Notes: generated by a model not told the origin, from the sequence alone. Numbered from the stretch's first letter, positions 14,201 through 30,090 are shown. The stretch: 64,000 nucleotides of DNA from Sarcocystis neurona (GCA_000727475.1 KL647317.1:1424284-1488283); one strand, 5' to 3'. Numbers and translations are program-made.

Positions 14201-15063
14201 TACAAACATACAAACACATCAGTACATGTTCACTTATAGGGAGACGGACGAACCCCAACATACATATATAGACACACACCTCACAAAGGATATATCCACA
14301 CATCTACACATTCCTTTGCACAGCACACATGCACGTACGTATGCGCTCCCGTGTACACATAAACATACAAACACATCGGTACACCTGCGTTCACAAGTAG
14401 AGAACCGAACGCATATATATATATATATATGTACGTGTGTATGTGCGAGTGAGACGTGACATGAAGAGAAAGAGAGGGAGACACCGGGTACGTACGTGGA
14501 CTGTCACCTTAATCCGCGTATCTACGAAAGTGGACCAGTGTACGTACACAGCAATGAACGCGTGAAGAAGGGGAAAGCGAAATACGCATGCATACGTATT
14601 CGTATTTCTACGTCTGTGTGCAAATACTTACACATACATCCTCGCGAACTGTAGGCAAATGAACCAGCGTGTACATACGTTTCTATACATATATAGATAT
14701 CCTACGTAGAGATTCAGGTGTACATACACTGTGTTCCACAGACAAACGTGTGCAAGTACACACACGTATACATTTCTTTCCTTTTTGTACGTACAGGTAA
14801 ACCAACACTCACACATGTGTATTCACCCTTTTATATGAAGGAGGATATACATATATACACGTAGGTGTCACTGTTGTATACAGATATGCAACGTTAAATC
14901 GTCTACACTAATATCCACGCGTACGTACTCATACGCACCCCTATACGGATACAGACACATATCTTGGGACCGGCTACATTACCGTGCACATTATATATGT
15001 ATATGTATATATATATATATGTATACACATTTGGGTGTTTGCCCACGTACATACACAAGCTTA

Positions 15064-15099
<36 letters not shown>

Positions 15100-18000
15100 C
15101 ATACGTGAAACCATACACGGTGATATTTCCCTATTTATCTACATATATATATATATACACGTATATATGAGAACATATATATTGGTGCATTTGCGAATAT
15201 ATCTACATATGCGTACATATATGTGTAGGTAGACAGAATGATAGATAAATAGATATAAACACACGTAGACGAAAACGCGCACGCGTAGTGTTCCTCATTT
15301 TTGCTCACGTATGTCTGTGCAGGGTAGCAGCATCCACAGGACACGTTCGTACAGGCAATTACATATGCATATGAAACACTAATTTCTGTGCACGTGCACA
15401 TGTATATTATATATACATATTCACTTCAGACGAATATCGTACTGCCGGATTATCGAAGAAAGCAACAGCAGCAGTAGTAGACACCGTTCTATCGCACAGC
15501 AGCAGAACCTGGAGCTATTACTCTGTCGACGGCGGGTGCGGGCGCGGCACGTAGCAGAGCAACTGAGGATACCAGCAGCAGCAAGGGGAATCGCTGCAGC
15601 CGCCAGACAGACGCGGCGGCACTTGTGCAGCTTCTAAAGCTCTGGCAGCTCTCCCCGCAGCAGCAGCAGCAGCACTGATAAAAAGAATGTCTGCTGTGTT
15701 TTGACTGGGGAGCAGCACCGAAAACAGCACCAGCAACAAGAAGCAGCAGCAGCAGCAGTCCGGGAATGCCGCGGCAGCAGCAGGCAGCCGCATAAAGGGA
15801 AGGGTCCTAGAGAGTAATTCACTAGACTTATATACGCATACGTGTGCCTTTGAGGATGGATAAGAAAGAAGGCGAAAACAGCAGGACGGACAGCAGCAGA
15901 GAAGGAGCGCCCAGAGCCGCACCGAAAAACAGAGCGGCAGGAATAAGCGACAACGACGGAGCAGCGGCAGCGGCAGCGGCAGCGGCGGCGGCAGCGGCAG
16001 CGGCAGCGGCAGCAGCAGCCTCAGCAGGGAGACAAGAAGACGACACGTAGCAGCGGCAGCACAGCAGCGAGGAGGAGGAGGAGCATCCGGCAGTGCTAGT
16101 GACCGAGGGGGCAATCACCCACAGAGAGGGACCCGGCTGCAGGTGGGCAGGCAAGACAGGCCAGCAGCCGCAGCAGCAGCAGGACGAAAAAGAAGAGAGC
16201 AGCCGACGGGAGCACAGTGTCTTGCTTACTCAACAAACACTTTTCCAGGAGAACATATTTTCTGGCTGTCTGTGTGAGCTCCCGTTTCCACGTGCTGCTG
16301 GTGCTGCCCTCCGCAGCAGGCACATGGAATTTTGCTGCTGTTGCTGCTTCGTTACGTCCCTCCTCTGATGTCCTGGCTGCTGTTACAGAAGAGGAGAGAG
16401 AATAGGAGGAAGGAGACGCAGTAGTTGAAGAAGAGGAAGACGACTGAGTACTAGAAGAGGGTCCACCAGCCGCAGCAAGCAGCTGAGTCAGTTTTGCGAG
16501 TGCGGCTGTGCGCTCCGCTTCAAAAAGGGGCTCCAACGCCGCGCGAGCTCGGATCGGCTGTAGAACCAGCAACACCAAAACAGTTGAGACGGGCAAGAAC
16601 CACGTCAACAGCAGCGGCACGTGCTCTCCACAGCCAGTTTATCACGGACTTGAAGCAGCAGCTGCAACAGCAAGGCTTTCTACATCCGCAAGAACTGCGG
16701 CCATACGGCAGCGGCAGGAATGAAAGCAGCAGCAGCAGTGAGTCGGCCAGCGCCGGCTGCAACACTGCGGAGCCGTCCGTCAGTTGTGCGGCAGCGGCAG
16801 GACAGCAGTCAGCAGCGGTGTAGCAGGAGCAGCACGAGCGGCCACAAGAGAAGCAACACAGCGACTGTAGCACCTGTCTCGACTGCGCGAGCCGTTGCAG
16901 CTGCAGCAGCAGAAGCACCGCCAAACGGCTCCCACAACGACATGCAGAAGCAGCCGCGATTGCAACGGCGGCCGGGGAAGCCGTCCGGGTTACCTTAGAC
17001 AAGAGATTAGCAGCACCAGAAGTCGCAGCGGGAGAAGTCGCTGCAGCAGCCGAGTGCTATATGCGGCTGCAGTGGTGCGCGAAGAGAAAGGGCGGGAAAA
17101 GCAACAGCTGCGGCCGGTCGAACCCGCAGCAGCAGCAGCACCGGAACAAGCACACGACGTGCGACGCGCAGCTAACGTACACCGCTTTCGCGAGAGCAAG
17201 AAAAATGGCACTGCACTCGTCTCGTACAGCAGCCGCAGCTCCCAGCATCAGGCCCGTCACATGCAGACGCAGTGTCACAAGCAGCGGCAGCGCCAGATGC
17301 GGCGCTAGTCGTGACAAAGACAGAAACCACATCCGCAGTGACAGCGCCGGCAGATTTTCGACAGCGGCAGACGTTGGGGACACTACCTGCCGGCCGCAGC
17401 AGCAGCAGCAAACGTCAGCGCAGCCGCCGACGCAGCAACAGCAAACGCTGGTGCAGTAGCAGAAGCGACAGCTGCAGCACGAGACAAGCGTGTCTCAGAA
17501 TCGCTGCACCCGCCCACACGACGCGGTGCAGCAGCAGCAGGAGGCGATCGACGCCGGCCGTGACGCACCACCACCTACGAGACGGAACGAGCGGCAGCAG
17601 CAGTTGGAACCCAACGGAAAGCACCTGGACAAGCGATGCCGCATGCACTTGATGTGAGAAGCGCAGCAGAGCCCCCGCAAGAGCAGCAACAACAGCGGAC
17701 TATCCGCTCTGACACGTCCAGCCAGCCAGAGGACAGCAGCAGCAACAGCAACAGGGGCACCGGCAGGCGTCGCAGCCAAAACGGTCCTATCACCCACGGC
17801 AGCGCAAGACACGCGGCAGCAGCACCAGCAGCAGGAGCCACGGCAGCAGAAGGACCACAAACCACAGCAGCAAGAACAGCACGGTGAGTACCAGAGAGCC
17901 TAGGACGCGACGAAGTACAGAGAACGTCCGAGGATCATGCCCATGCGCGTTAATAAACCTGCGCAGCAAGAACATTCACCCAAACGAGAAATCGCAATCG

Positions 18001-21000
18001 TCTATAAACATTCAGCGACGCACGTACACACATGCATATACCTACACAAATATATACATATACATACGTGTGTGTGCACGCACGAGTAGACACAAATCAA
18101 CATACGTACACACATGCGTACATATATTATACATATGCATGTGTGTACACGTATGTAAGGATGTATGTATGTATGTGTGTATGTACGCATGCGTAGCCAC
18201 GTAGCAACACACGTAGACAGACGTACATAGACATATGTGTACGAGCATAAACGTCCATATACCTACGTATGTATGTACGTACGCACGGGTACACCCTTGG
18301 ACCGATGCGTGTGTGTGCGACCACCACAAGCGGGCCTGCAGGTGCGGGGCCGCCGCAGCAGCAGTCGCGGGCAGAGGCAGACAGCACCCCAAGAGGTCGG
18401 GCAACGCAGCGCACGCATGCAGCAGGATAGAAGCAAGGCGGCCCCGCGTTCAGCCTCTTCACTGGTTTTGCGTCTTCTTAATCGACAGCTGCAGCGAGCC
18501 GCAAAAAGGGACATTTTCCACAACTATCAACGGCCCCTGTTCACCGGAAAGCGTGCAGGCAGAACGGCAGGGTGTCTCTGAACGTAGCTGACGGTGGAAA
18601 ATGCGACGTATCACTGAACAAACCCGTGTATCCACAAATGGTCGGGCAAACGCACGGCAGTTTACGTTCACACACACACACACACATAAGCGTACGCATG
18701 TGTAGATATATGTGTGCGTCAAAGACGTACATACTGCCGTCCCTACACACGAACACACGTGTGTATTTGTAACCGGCCAAATACGTAGAAAGGTGCCCAG
18801 TCACATGCATAGATTTATATATGTAGGAAGGTCGACCAAATATATACATGGGCGCGGTGATACGCATGTAGACATATATATTGTTATCTGTATGGGCAAG
18901 CACCACATATTATATATGCACCGACGTGTACGCTCACGCACAAATATACATCTGTACACTCTAACATATGGTCCACACATATGAAGGGCGATCAAATATA
19001 CACGTGCGCGCAGTGATACGTATGTGTATATATAGGTGAAGGAACGAAAGGAGGACGTACGCGAAAAGAGCGTCGAAGAGTTGCTGCTCTCGGCACGAGG
19101 AAGTCAGCGCCTTGTCCAGCGCCGCATCTGCATAGGAGACCACCAACCCCACACGACGACGGTCGTATTTTGAAGAGCCACACGTCTAAGCATATTGATC
19201 TACAAACAGACAGACACGTAGACGCACATACATCCCCGTAGGAGAGACGCACGACACCGCGTCTGTGGATGTCTTCGGCGCTTGCACATATGGAGAGAGC
19301 GACCGATGACACAGCAGCAGAGAGAAAGAGAGCGACGGACGCCGAGGGAGAGAAGAAGAGAGGGAAGATTAAGAAAGACGGACTGACAGGTTATAATTGC
19401 GATGGATAGACTAACACAGCGTCGGAAGAAGACAGCACTATAGAGGGGCCCGGCACACAGGGCGGTGACAGCACGTATGCCTAGGTAACGAGGCCCCACG
19501 GGAGAGAAGCATGCAGTACGCAGCACCGCGGCCGCTCGCGGACAGGCATATATAGAGATAGGGACAGCGGTGGGTGGGAGCCTCGTTCACGCACGTGTAG
19601 AAGGATAGCGACAGTCAATTATTTGCGACGAAAGAACTCCTGAAAGAGGGAGGGCGACCAAAAGTACGAAAAGAAGCTCGTGCTGCCAAGAACGCTTGAC
19701 GACGCGAGAAGAGAGATGAGAGGGGGACGACTGGGGAAAATAGAGAGGGAGAGGCACAACGCGAGGTGCGTGGCACGTAGCAGAGGCATGCCTGGGGGTT
19801 GACAGCCCCGTGGGGGGGGAGCGAGGAGAACGTCGCAAGACAGACGCTGGCGAAGGCGTGCAGACGCAGCAGGTGCTGCTACGGAAGGGGAGGGGCAGGG
19901 GAGTCTAACCAGAGAAAGGTCGCCGGCTCCACAGAGAGAGACAACGCACGCAGCGGATTAGACAGAGACGCAGCACGCATATTCAGAAGAAGTGCCCCCT
20001 GTGTGTCAACCGCCCGGCCCCGGTGGTCATCAAAGGAACAGAGAAACGAACGGAGAAAATAGGCGTACTACCTCGGTAGAGACAGGTAAGACACTGGGGA
20101 ACAGAGAGGCCAGCGGACGCACTCTTCTGAACCAGGAAGTTGATATACTCGGGGAGAAATAGGCAGATTGCTACGCACAGACGGACGTCGTACGTGTGCC
20201 TACCTGCTACAAGAGCTCTGCAGGGAGTCGTGAGCGAGCAGCAAGAATACTGGAGGCAGTGGCAAGGCAGTCGTACGTCCCCGTCCACGCAGCAGCAAAC
20301 ACAGGTGCAGCGGAAGCAGCAACGGGCCAGCAAGCAGCAGTAGCAGCACCAGTATACTACCGACAGCGTCAGTTGCAGCGGAGACATAGACACAGGGAGA
20401 GTGCATCTAAGAAAGCAGAAGTATTCACACTCCTGGTCGGAACCCGTGACAATAGCGGCTGCGCTGCTTGCGCTGCCCCCCAGGGAGGACGGAAATGGCC
20501 ACAAAACAGGCGTGTTGCTGCTGCAGCCGGGCCAGCACCCGATGCTTCGACGGGAGAGTGGGTAAAGACCGCAGCAACAACAGCGGCGGGAAAATTGCCT
20601 TCAGCAGCAGCGCGAAGGCAGCGTCGGGCAGTAGCAGCGTCGCAGAGTCCGCGGGCAACAGCAAGAACGTTTAACAACAGCAGCGCCGCGGGAGTGTCAG
20701 CGGCGACCAGTCAGAAGCAGTCATATAACAGCAGCAGCAACATAAAGGGGAGGGGGTGGACCTGCATCCACGAGAGTTGCGGGACTGATAGCGTAAGCAG
20801 CGGCAGTCGCAGCAGCGGGGATAGCAGGCGTCGTCGTAGTAGCAATGGCGGGATGCCACCGTCGCAGCAGCAGTCCAGCAGCAACACTGGCCACACACAG
20901 TAACAGCAGCAATGTCGCTGCTGTCAAAATGCAGCGGCGGGGTTACGACAGAAGCGCAACACCCACGCAGGGGCACAGCAGCAGTCTACGAAGGGCAGCG

Positions 21001-24000
21001 GCGACGGCGCGCGTCCGAGCAACAGATTGAGAGGACCACAGCAGCCGCACGACGCCAGCAGTCATACAGCGATACAGAGGAAGCAGCAGCAGGCAGCAGT
21101 ACCGGAAGAGCAGCAGTAGCACCAGCATCACCGCACGGTAGCAGCCTCACCAGATGGCAGCAGCATCTCCGGATAGCAGCAGCAGCATCACCGCAGAGCA
21201 ACAGCATCACCGAAGAGCAGCAGCAAGCACGTGTGCGCAAACTGTCGGTGGCACGAACAGTCAGCAGCAAGACGCGTTGCTGCAGCACCGGCGCAGCAGA
21301 GGGCAGGACAATACCACGCACGCAAGAAAGTCAACATGTGCTGCAGAGAGACAAAACTAAATAAAAGCGAAGAGGCACCAGAGACACCAGGTGCTGGCTT
21401 GGGTGGCACAAAAGTAGAGGCATCGCAAAGGGTGCAACTACAGCAGCAGAGTAAGATGCGGCAGCAACAGCAGAGAGGAGCAAGCTGCGGAAGAGTCGAC
21501 TTGCCTGTCCACGGCTGTCCCAGCTGCCAAGGCAAAGCGTCAAGGCAACGGAGGCGCTCCAGCTGCAAAAGTCCGCTCAAACTATCGAATCTGAGCAACA
21601 GCAGCAGCCACACGTATACATATATGTATATTTATTTAGTGCACATATATGTGTCAGATATACATATATATAACACCTACATATGAACACATATACGCTC
21701 ACTAGATATATCTATACACGTATATATTAGACACGTACATCCTACACACCTAAATATTAATATATACTGGCTACATAGATATATATACACATATATATAT
21801 ATGTATGTGCATATGTATTGTAGCATATGAGTTTACGTAGGTGTGTTCGCAGTGCGGTACAGCGCTTTATATAGCGCACGCCCGTCAGCACCTCACGCCG
21901 TTGTTCTTCTCTGTCAACATTCAACTCTCCACCTGGAGCTCCCTCTCTCTCTACGTAGGAGCACACATATTCATTCATAGGTATATATATATATATGAAT
22001 ACACGTATATATATACATATATATATATACACATGTTTGTATACCTCGGACTTCATAGGCGTGCAGATATACACACATATACATACACATATATATACAT
22101 ATATAGATGTTCATTTATGTTTCACAAATGTGGTGTATGGATACGTAGGATTAGGTATACGCATAGACACACGCACACGAGGGATCACATTAGCGTTATA
22201 TGCGCCTGGAAGTTCAGCAAGACACACACGTAACGCTGCACATATATGTGTCTCCACATATATTTATATACGTTTCTGTGTTTATACCCGTATATGTACA
22301 TGTACGTAGTTAACAGAGTCCACACGTATGAAGGTAGCAGGCAGCAAGTGAGTGAGTCTCTGACGTACGAGCCAGGGTCAGACGTTTCCCAGAAGTGCTG
22401 CAGCAAAGTTGCAGCGGACCAGGAAGAGCGACAGCAGCCCACCTGCCCCGGCTCGGCATGTGCTGCTGCTGCTCCTCCTTCTCCTCTTCCTGCTCGTTTG
22501 CATGCTGTGCCTTCTGCTGCGTTGGCTGCTGCGTCTGCGGCCGCCACATCTTCGGCTGCCGCGGCGACTCCTTCTGCTGCTGCCGCGTAGAAAGGAGAAG
22601 ACGGAAGGGAGAGGGCCAACGCCAGCCGCGCACAGTTTTCCTGGTACTGCGCATTTGTAGGCCTGTCCCACAACGTGAAGCAGCAGCAGCAGCAAGGGTG
22701 GCAGCACCGCCAGCGGCAACAGTACCAGTATTTCAATCCTCTCTCTCCTCCTACATATACACATATATATGCATATAAATATATATACACATACACATCT
22801 GTACATATACACAGAGAGGTCGAGAGGAGGATAAACCAACGAACAGTAAGTTCCGCATCCCCCATTTTCAAACGACTCCCTTAATCAAAGTGAAAGGTCC
22901 ATCCCTGTCTACGTGTGGGAGCTACACACATACACATGCGCGTGCTCGTCGCTATATACGCAGGAGTCTACAACAGGGAGACATAACATACATCCGTATA
23001 TCCATACACACATATACATATATATAGAAACGTATGTATAGACACAGACACGCAGGAAGACAAAGACGCTAGAGAGGGAGACACATACATCGCCGCACAC
23101 ATATACGCAGGGGGAGCACAATCACAAAGGCGAAGTGAGGAAGACAGGTAGCCACATCGTCATTCCTGTACGAAGGGAAAATAAGGTATAAACGGAAGAA
23201 CACGAACGGACAGACAGTCACCACCAACCTCTATGGGGTCCGCTGCAGTCCCTCTGCAAAAATGACTTACTGCTGCTGCAAGAGATCCAGAGCCGCTCGG
23301 AAGGCTGCGCCGATTTCCCCTGCCTGGCGGTGGTGAGACACAGACAAAGCAGAACGGTCGCAGTTTTCTTTCAGCAACCAAATCGCGGGCTTGCAGCAGC
23401 AGCACGAGTAGCAGCAAGAGCAGCAGAGGGAACCCCAGCAGCAGCGAAACCGAGACCGGCGTCAGGTGCACCACGCGCAGTAGCCGTCTGGGCCGCCGCA
23501 GGTGCAGCCGGTAGGGCAGCACCAGCAGCAGCAGTAGCAGGACGCACACACTACCGGCAGCAGTGGAGGTTGCAGTCACTGCGGCACCAGAACAGACAGC
23601 AACATCGTTGACTGATCGCTGCCTCGTACCTACACCAGGAGTCGCAGCAGGTGCGACAGCAGCACGAGCGACAGCAGCATAAGCGACAGCAGCAGGAGCG
23701 ACAGCAGCATAAGCGACAGCAGCAGCAACACAAGAAGGATGCAGCGGCAAGGCCAGCAGTCGCTGCGACACAGCAGGACCAGGCAGCAAAACTTCTGTCT
23801 CCACACGACGCAGCAGATATCTGTCTGTGGACCGTAAGCCGACCCAGTATCCCCTCACAGGAAGTCATCTCGCCCACAGCAACAGACACGTCTGAGTAGT
23901 ACATGCGAAGTTTTGTCCCGAAAAACAGGCTGTGACTTCCCCTTAGAAAACGCACGAAGATTACTTCCCAGACGAGACGAGACGGAGAGGAGGACGTACA

Positions 24001-27000
24001 AAGAAACAGGCTGTCAAAAGAAAGTCAAGGGAGAGAGGCAATGTACGGGAAGGTGACGCGATGGTCATCAAAAGACAGGTAGAGAGACAGACAGATATAC
24101 AGGAACAGGTCTGTAGACGCGCAGATATAGACACGCAGATATAAACACGCAGATATAAACACGCAGATATAAACACGCAGATATAAACACGGAGGTATAC
24201 ACAAACAGGTGTGGCCTGAGAGAAAACGATATACGTATGTATGTATATATATATATATATACACCACCCGTGTGTGTACACGGGTGGAAACGCATGTAGA
24301 TGCAGTGCGACACACGTATAGACACGCTCCCATGGACACAGGCGGATGTACACAGACAGACGAAGATATACAACTATAAACGTCCTCAGAACTGCACACA
24401 CATATATATACATATATAAATATGTATACAAATATGTATGCAGAGCGAGAGAGGGATACGGGTGAGTAAGAACGACAGATATGCGGGGTTTTGACGAGGG
24501 CGGTGAAGAGAGAGTGGAGAAGAGATAGCGGCGAGTATAAAACACGTGTGTACACGAGAGTCGAACGGATAGCAGCCGGTGTCGCGCGCAAGCACAAAGA
24601 CGGAGCGTGTCTGCACTTCGAGAGAAGAGCGGCAGTCCACAGCAGCAATCTACAAAGATGGCGAGGACACGTATGGGCTGTGCGTCGAAGAAGGAAGAGG
24701 CGGGAAGAATACACGAAGCTCCCCGAAACACGGACACCACCGAGGAAAGGGGCGGGGGACGAGAAAGGAGAATCGCGAAAACACGACGGAGAGGCGAGAA
24801 GCGCGGCGCACGAAACCGCAGAGAAGACGAGGAGCAAGCGGGGCTGAAGAGCGAGCGGACAAAAAGACGAGGAACGCAGAGCCACGCGACGAAGGAAAAG
24901 AAGCTCGGCAGGGAGAATTCAACAAACGCAGGAGCCGCACTACCTCTGTCAATATCTGCAGTTTGGCTGCTGCAGCCTCCATGGGCAGCATAAAGAGTCC
25001 CTCGCCCGCTGCTGCTTCCGCTGAGAGCCAGAGAGACAGCGACACACGGCAGAGCGCAGCAGTCGGGCGTGCTGCAGTAGTCTCCATATGCACATGGATG
25101 CGCACGCATGTATCTGTCCAAAAGCTACACACACGTCAGGAAGGACGCTCGCACAGATCTTTGCACATATACGAAAAAAGCGTCCCGACTCACCCGGGTT
25201 CACGTCCGAAGCGGGACGCAGCCATCACACACACACACACAGATGTCTACGTGTAGCTGCGTGAGAAGCAAATATTAAGGAAGAAATAGAGAGCGACGGG
25301 AAGACAGAGACCGATGGACGTATATGGAGATTCCTGTATTTATATGTTTGTATTTATACACGGGGACGCATGCGCCCTTCCCACGGGCAGTGCACCCGCA
25401 GACATATCTGAGTGATCCACGGCGGCGCAGGTTCGTACAGACGTGCGTACACACATATGCAGATATATACCCGGATTCAAACGTATGCGTAGCTCATACA
25501 TATTATATATACACATGGACGTCGATGCGTCTATCACTACGTGTACACATGTATGTGTAGCTGCAGGTGTCACTCATACATATAATATATGTCTCTATGT
25601 ATCTATCTCCATGTGTACATATGTATGTAGTGCTACACATGTAGTTCATACATATATGTATATATATGTATATATGCCTCTGTGTATCTATCACTATGTA
25701 TACACATGTGTATATAAACTTATGTGTACCTTCTTCTATAGATACGCGCATGTACGCATACCCATATATCTATATGTATGTACGTACGTGTACAATTGTG
25801 CAATGTATTTATCTCTCCCTCTTCATATATACATATATATGTATACACATGTGTGTGAATGTGTACACTCATTAGTAGATATGCCCATGTATTTATGTCT
25901 CTCTCTACATATATGTATATATATGTATACGTATATACATGTACACGTATACATGTATAAATATATATACATATACGTACACACGCGTGCGTATAAGAGA
26001 GTACACGTGTGTACAGGTACGCAGACGTACTCAACTCTCTCTATTGTTGTATATATATATATATGTATATAGAGAGAGACATACAGATAGACAGATAGGC
26101 ATGGATATTGGTGTACATATAGATACGTATGGGCTCAAAGCGACAAAGAATGAAGTAGAAACATACGTGTGTGCTCTTCGTCCAAACGCGGCGTACCGTG
26201 ACTACCACATTTCAGTAGACAGTCCCCGGTACATCTACAGCGTATATACACAAATGCAAATCCCTGTATCTTTACACGTGTACGCATGCGTTTGTGTGCC
26301 AACATTCAGTACAGATAATTACACGTATATACATATATAAATATATCTACACAGTTGTCTGTGCGTCAGTAAATCCACTTCATATACTTGTATGTGTATG
26401 TGTATATGTAGAGCAGACAGAGCGACAGTAATGATGCACCTGCGTCACGTACCGAGAGCGTCGCGGTACCTGCCGGTGTGCCGCAGCACCGACAGGCGAA
26501 GGACGAGGTCTGCAGACGCCGCGCGCAGGGGAAACACCACCAGCAGCAGCAGCGGCTTTCATACGGGAAGAAACGCAAGCCAAGGAGAACAAGAAGACGT
26601 AGCAGCAGCAGGACCAAAAAGAGGAAAGCAGGCACAGCAGCAGCAGCAATGGGGCAGCAGCAGAAACGGGGCAGCAGCAGCAGCAGTACAGAACACGCAC
26701 AGTGCTGCAGCAGCAGCCGCAGCGGTCAGTAGTCGTACCAGCGCCAGCAGCACGTGCTGACGCACAGGCGGCAGCAGCAGCAGCAGACAGGCACCCCACC
26801 GCGACATCAGTCGCAGTAGCAGCAGCCCACGGACACAGAGGTAGTAGCAAAAGAAGCACCACTGCAGCTCACAGCAGCACGTGGCGGAGAGGCAGCACCA
26901 CCAGCAGCACCTGCCGCAGAAACAGCAGCACCTGCCGCAGAAACAACAGCACCAGCGTTTGAGCAGCAGCACCGGAGCAGCACCTGCCGGACGGCAACCC

Positions 27001-30000
27001 CAGCGACTGCTGCAGCAGCAGCAACTGCCAGCACAGCGCCTATCAGCAGATTTATGATTCCGGCAGCAAGAGCACGCACCTGCGATACATTAGGGACAGC
27101 GAGAACGCACGCAGCCTAGAAACAAAAAAGGGGAAGCCTCCGATCCGCAGCAGCCAGGGCGGTACGCAGCCGCGGCAGCAGGCAGCAGCACAGCAAAACA
27201 ACGAGAACACCTGGTAGAACTGGAGGAGGAGCAGCAGCTGTGAACCAACCACCACGAGCTCGACGCAGCCCGTGCGCGGGAACGGAGGGGCAGCAGCAGC
27301 AATGGCAGCAGAGCCGCAGCAGAGCATCAACTCAGCAGCAGTAGGCGCAGCAGCGACAGCAGTGGCAGCGAGAGCAGCAGCAGCAACAATTGCAGTAATA
27401 CCAGATACCACAGCAGCAAGCACATAGGCCGACCACGTGGCCGCCGAAGCCTGACGAGATGACCCTTGCATGTGTAATCAGAGAACGGGAAATACCTTCC
27501 GTGGAAGTGGCTGCAAAGCAAAGCGTTTCTCCCCCAGCTAATCATTGAATTCATACCTGTATATGCGTCGCGTCTCTCACAGCAGGCTGCCATACTGCTG
27601 TCGCAGCTACTCGGATTGCTGGTGTCGCTGCTGCTGGGGCTGCTACTGCTGTTGACAGGGACGACGCCTCCTCCGCATGTGCTGCTGCCCGTGGTGCTGC
27701 CGCTGCTTCTTCCGGCGTCGCTGCAGCTCCTGACGTTGCTGCCTTCGTGCTTGGTGGTGTCGGTACTGCTCGCGGCTGCAGCAGGAGGCACCACGGGGCG
27801 CGGCGGGCACGGCGGCAGCCGCTGCAGCAACGTGGAAGTGAGCGACTGCAGCGCGAGGCGCTTGCGGGGGGGCGTACTCAGCGGCTCCTAACACAAGCAG
27901 CAGCAAGAACGTAGCACAAGCAGCCGTAGCACTACATATATACGTATACCCCGATAGAGAATGCCTGCAGCGAGATGAGCAGCAGTAGTCTGCAACTCAC
28001 GCACTGCGTAGGCGAGGGAAAGCAAGAACCAGCCGCAACGGTAGCGATGCGTCTCACACGTCCTAATATCGGCCCAGAGCCGCGTGCCTCAGCAGTGTTG
28101 AAGGACGAGTTTGACGACGGCATATATGGCATCAGAAAAAAACGAGGAGCCGCAGCAACAGCAACAGTCATGCGTTTGTGGGACGTGCATCGTGCAGCAG
28201 TGGATTTATCCCGCCCCAAGGGCACGCAGCACGTGTGGCGACGCTGCGCAGGAGAACAGGAGACGAGACGGCAGCAGGAAGAGACACAAGTGGAGATCAG
28301 ATGCGACAGTCTTTTGCGAAACACTCAAGAGCGTGGACAACGCGCCGGAGGCTATATATACATATCTGTATATGTTTATATATATATACATATATGTATA
28401 TTAGAGAGATATACATACATTTATATATATTCATATATACACATATGTGTGCATACCGGAGGTGTATACGTGTTTATATGTATGTGTACCAGAGGCGTAG
28501 ATATATATATATGTACGCCAGTATATACCGGCTGCGGGTAGAAGTGAAACTAGTTCTGAGGATGTTGCAGAAAGAGAGAGAGAGGCCTATTTCACAGAGA
28601 GGCAGCAGCAGCGGCGATACTACCGAAGAACCCGGTGCAATATGGTGCGCAGCAGACGGACTGAGACGGCAGTAACAGCACCCGGAGAGACATATGAGGA
28701 GAAACGCATGCAGGCAGATACTGCGGCAGAAATAGTAATCGAAGAAAAAGGGAACAGAAAAGCAGCTGTAGCGGACAAACAGCGACACGGCGAGCTAGGA
28801 GCTCAGGAAATCTGCATGCAGGGAGAGGGCAAAACATGTCACAGATACTGCGCGGACCTACGCCAGGCGGCGCATGCAGCAGCGGCAAATCAAAAGAGAT
28901 GAGGAACAGAGAAGGAGAGTAAGAAAAGGAAGCAGCACGGGCTCCACAGCTGCCGCTGCAATAGTCGAGCGGCGCTTTACGCAGAAGAACCGCAGCTACT
29001 CTCCACGTATAGCAGATGCGGTTCCTGCTCGGCTACGAGCGACTCTTCACGCCGGAAAAACGGCTGCTACTCTCTTTCTACAGCAGCTGCAGGTCCTGGT
29101 TGGCTGGCCCCTACAGCAGCTACCGTTCACCTGCCGCTTCTCTTCGTCTTCTGTCGCTGCTGTTTTTGCGGCCGTTCTTGTCGCTGCGTCCGCGGCTGCT
29201 GCCTTGCTGCTGGTGCTGCTCGTCCCTCCTGGCGACAGGCTGCTACCTGCTACTGCTGCACGCGAATACGTAACCGAGTCGTCTGCGCCTGTGTGAGGTG
29301 CGGCTTACCTGCTGCAGCAGCATGCACAGCAGCGTCCACCGCAGATACTTGCTGCGCTTGTACTGGCCATACAGTCTGAACGCCTCGGGCTGCAGTCTTT
29401 CGAAGAAGCTGCTGCTGCAGGCCCGGGGCGAGGCGAAGAGCGTGTGCAGCAGCAGACAGACGGTCTTCGCCTCCTCCAGCGGCATCAGCACCCGACACTC
29501 CATACGCGTGGGCGGCAGCGTGTCTGCAGCAGGAACATCACAACGCAGGGGGCGCCACGGGCACCCGGAAGCAGCAGCAGCAGCCACCGGGCATCCGCGG
29601 CAGCACCAGCAGCACAGACACAGCAACATAAGGAGGGGGAGGCCATGGCAGCAGCAGGAGAACAAGCAAGGACGCGCCACCGGGACGAACAGTATCAGCA
29701 AGACTTGGGAAACACAAAGCAGCAACAGCAGCAGCAACAGGGCGAATATGCCTGTGCGTCGCGGCGCCGCCAAGCAACGTCTCAACACAGCGGCGGCGGA
29801 AAACCCGCAGCAGCAGCAGCTCCCGGTCAGGACCTGCAGCTGCAGCGAGAAACCAGCAGCAGCACAGAAGATACAGCAGCACCAGATCGCGTCCACTGCC
29901 CCGAGCAGCAGCGAAACCGGCGGCGCAACAACCGGGGCGCCGGCGGCACGCAGCAGTCGTCCGTCCACCCCACAGAAAACAGCACGCCTAGAAAAGAAAA

Positions 30001-30090
30001 AAAGTGTAGCTAGCATCTAAAGGACACCCCACAAGCGAGACACATATAGATATCTGTCAATTCTCAATCTCTCCCCATCTCTCTCTCTCC

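Larger units (their letters stand above)
22663..27210 (-). other. Long intron of NAA25-like gene
   Basis: About 4.5 kb. It holds CAG/CTG blocks (23,250-23,870 and 26,430-27,200), TA-rich microsatellite (25,440-26,400), a 14-bp repeat (24,116-24,192) and a purine-rich block (24,480-24,960) that is pyrimidine-rich in the sense of the gene. Long open frames occur on both strands in the triplet blocks, but none has a convincing composition together with splice signals. A missed small exon is quite possible. Confidence 0.4.

Noticed and set aside
20196..20903. 235-codon plus-strand Ala/Ser/Gln frame
   Set aside because: CAG triplets keep all frames open. It overlaps a good minus-strand exon at 20,072-20,203 and lies in that gene's intron.
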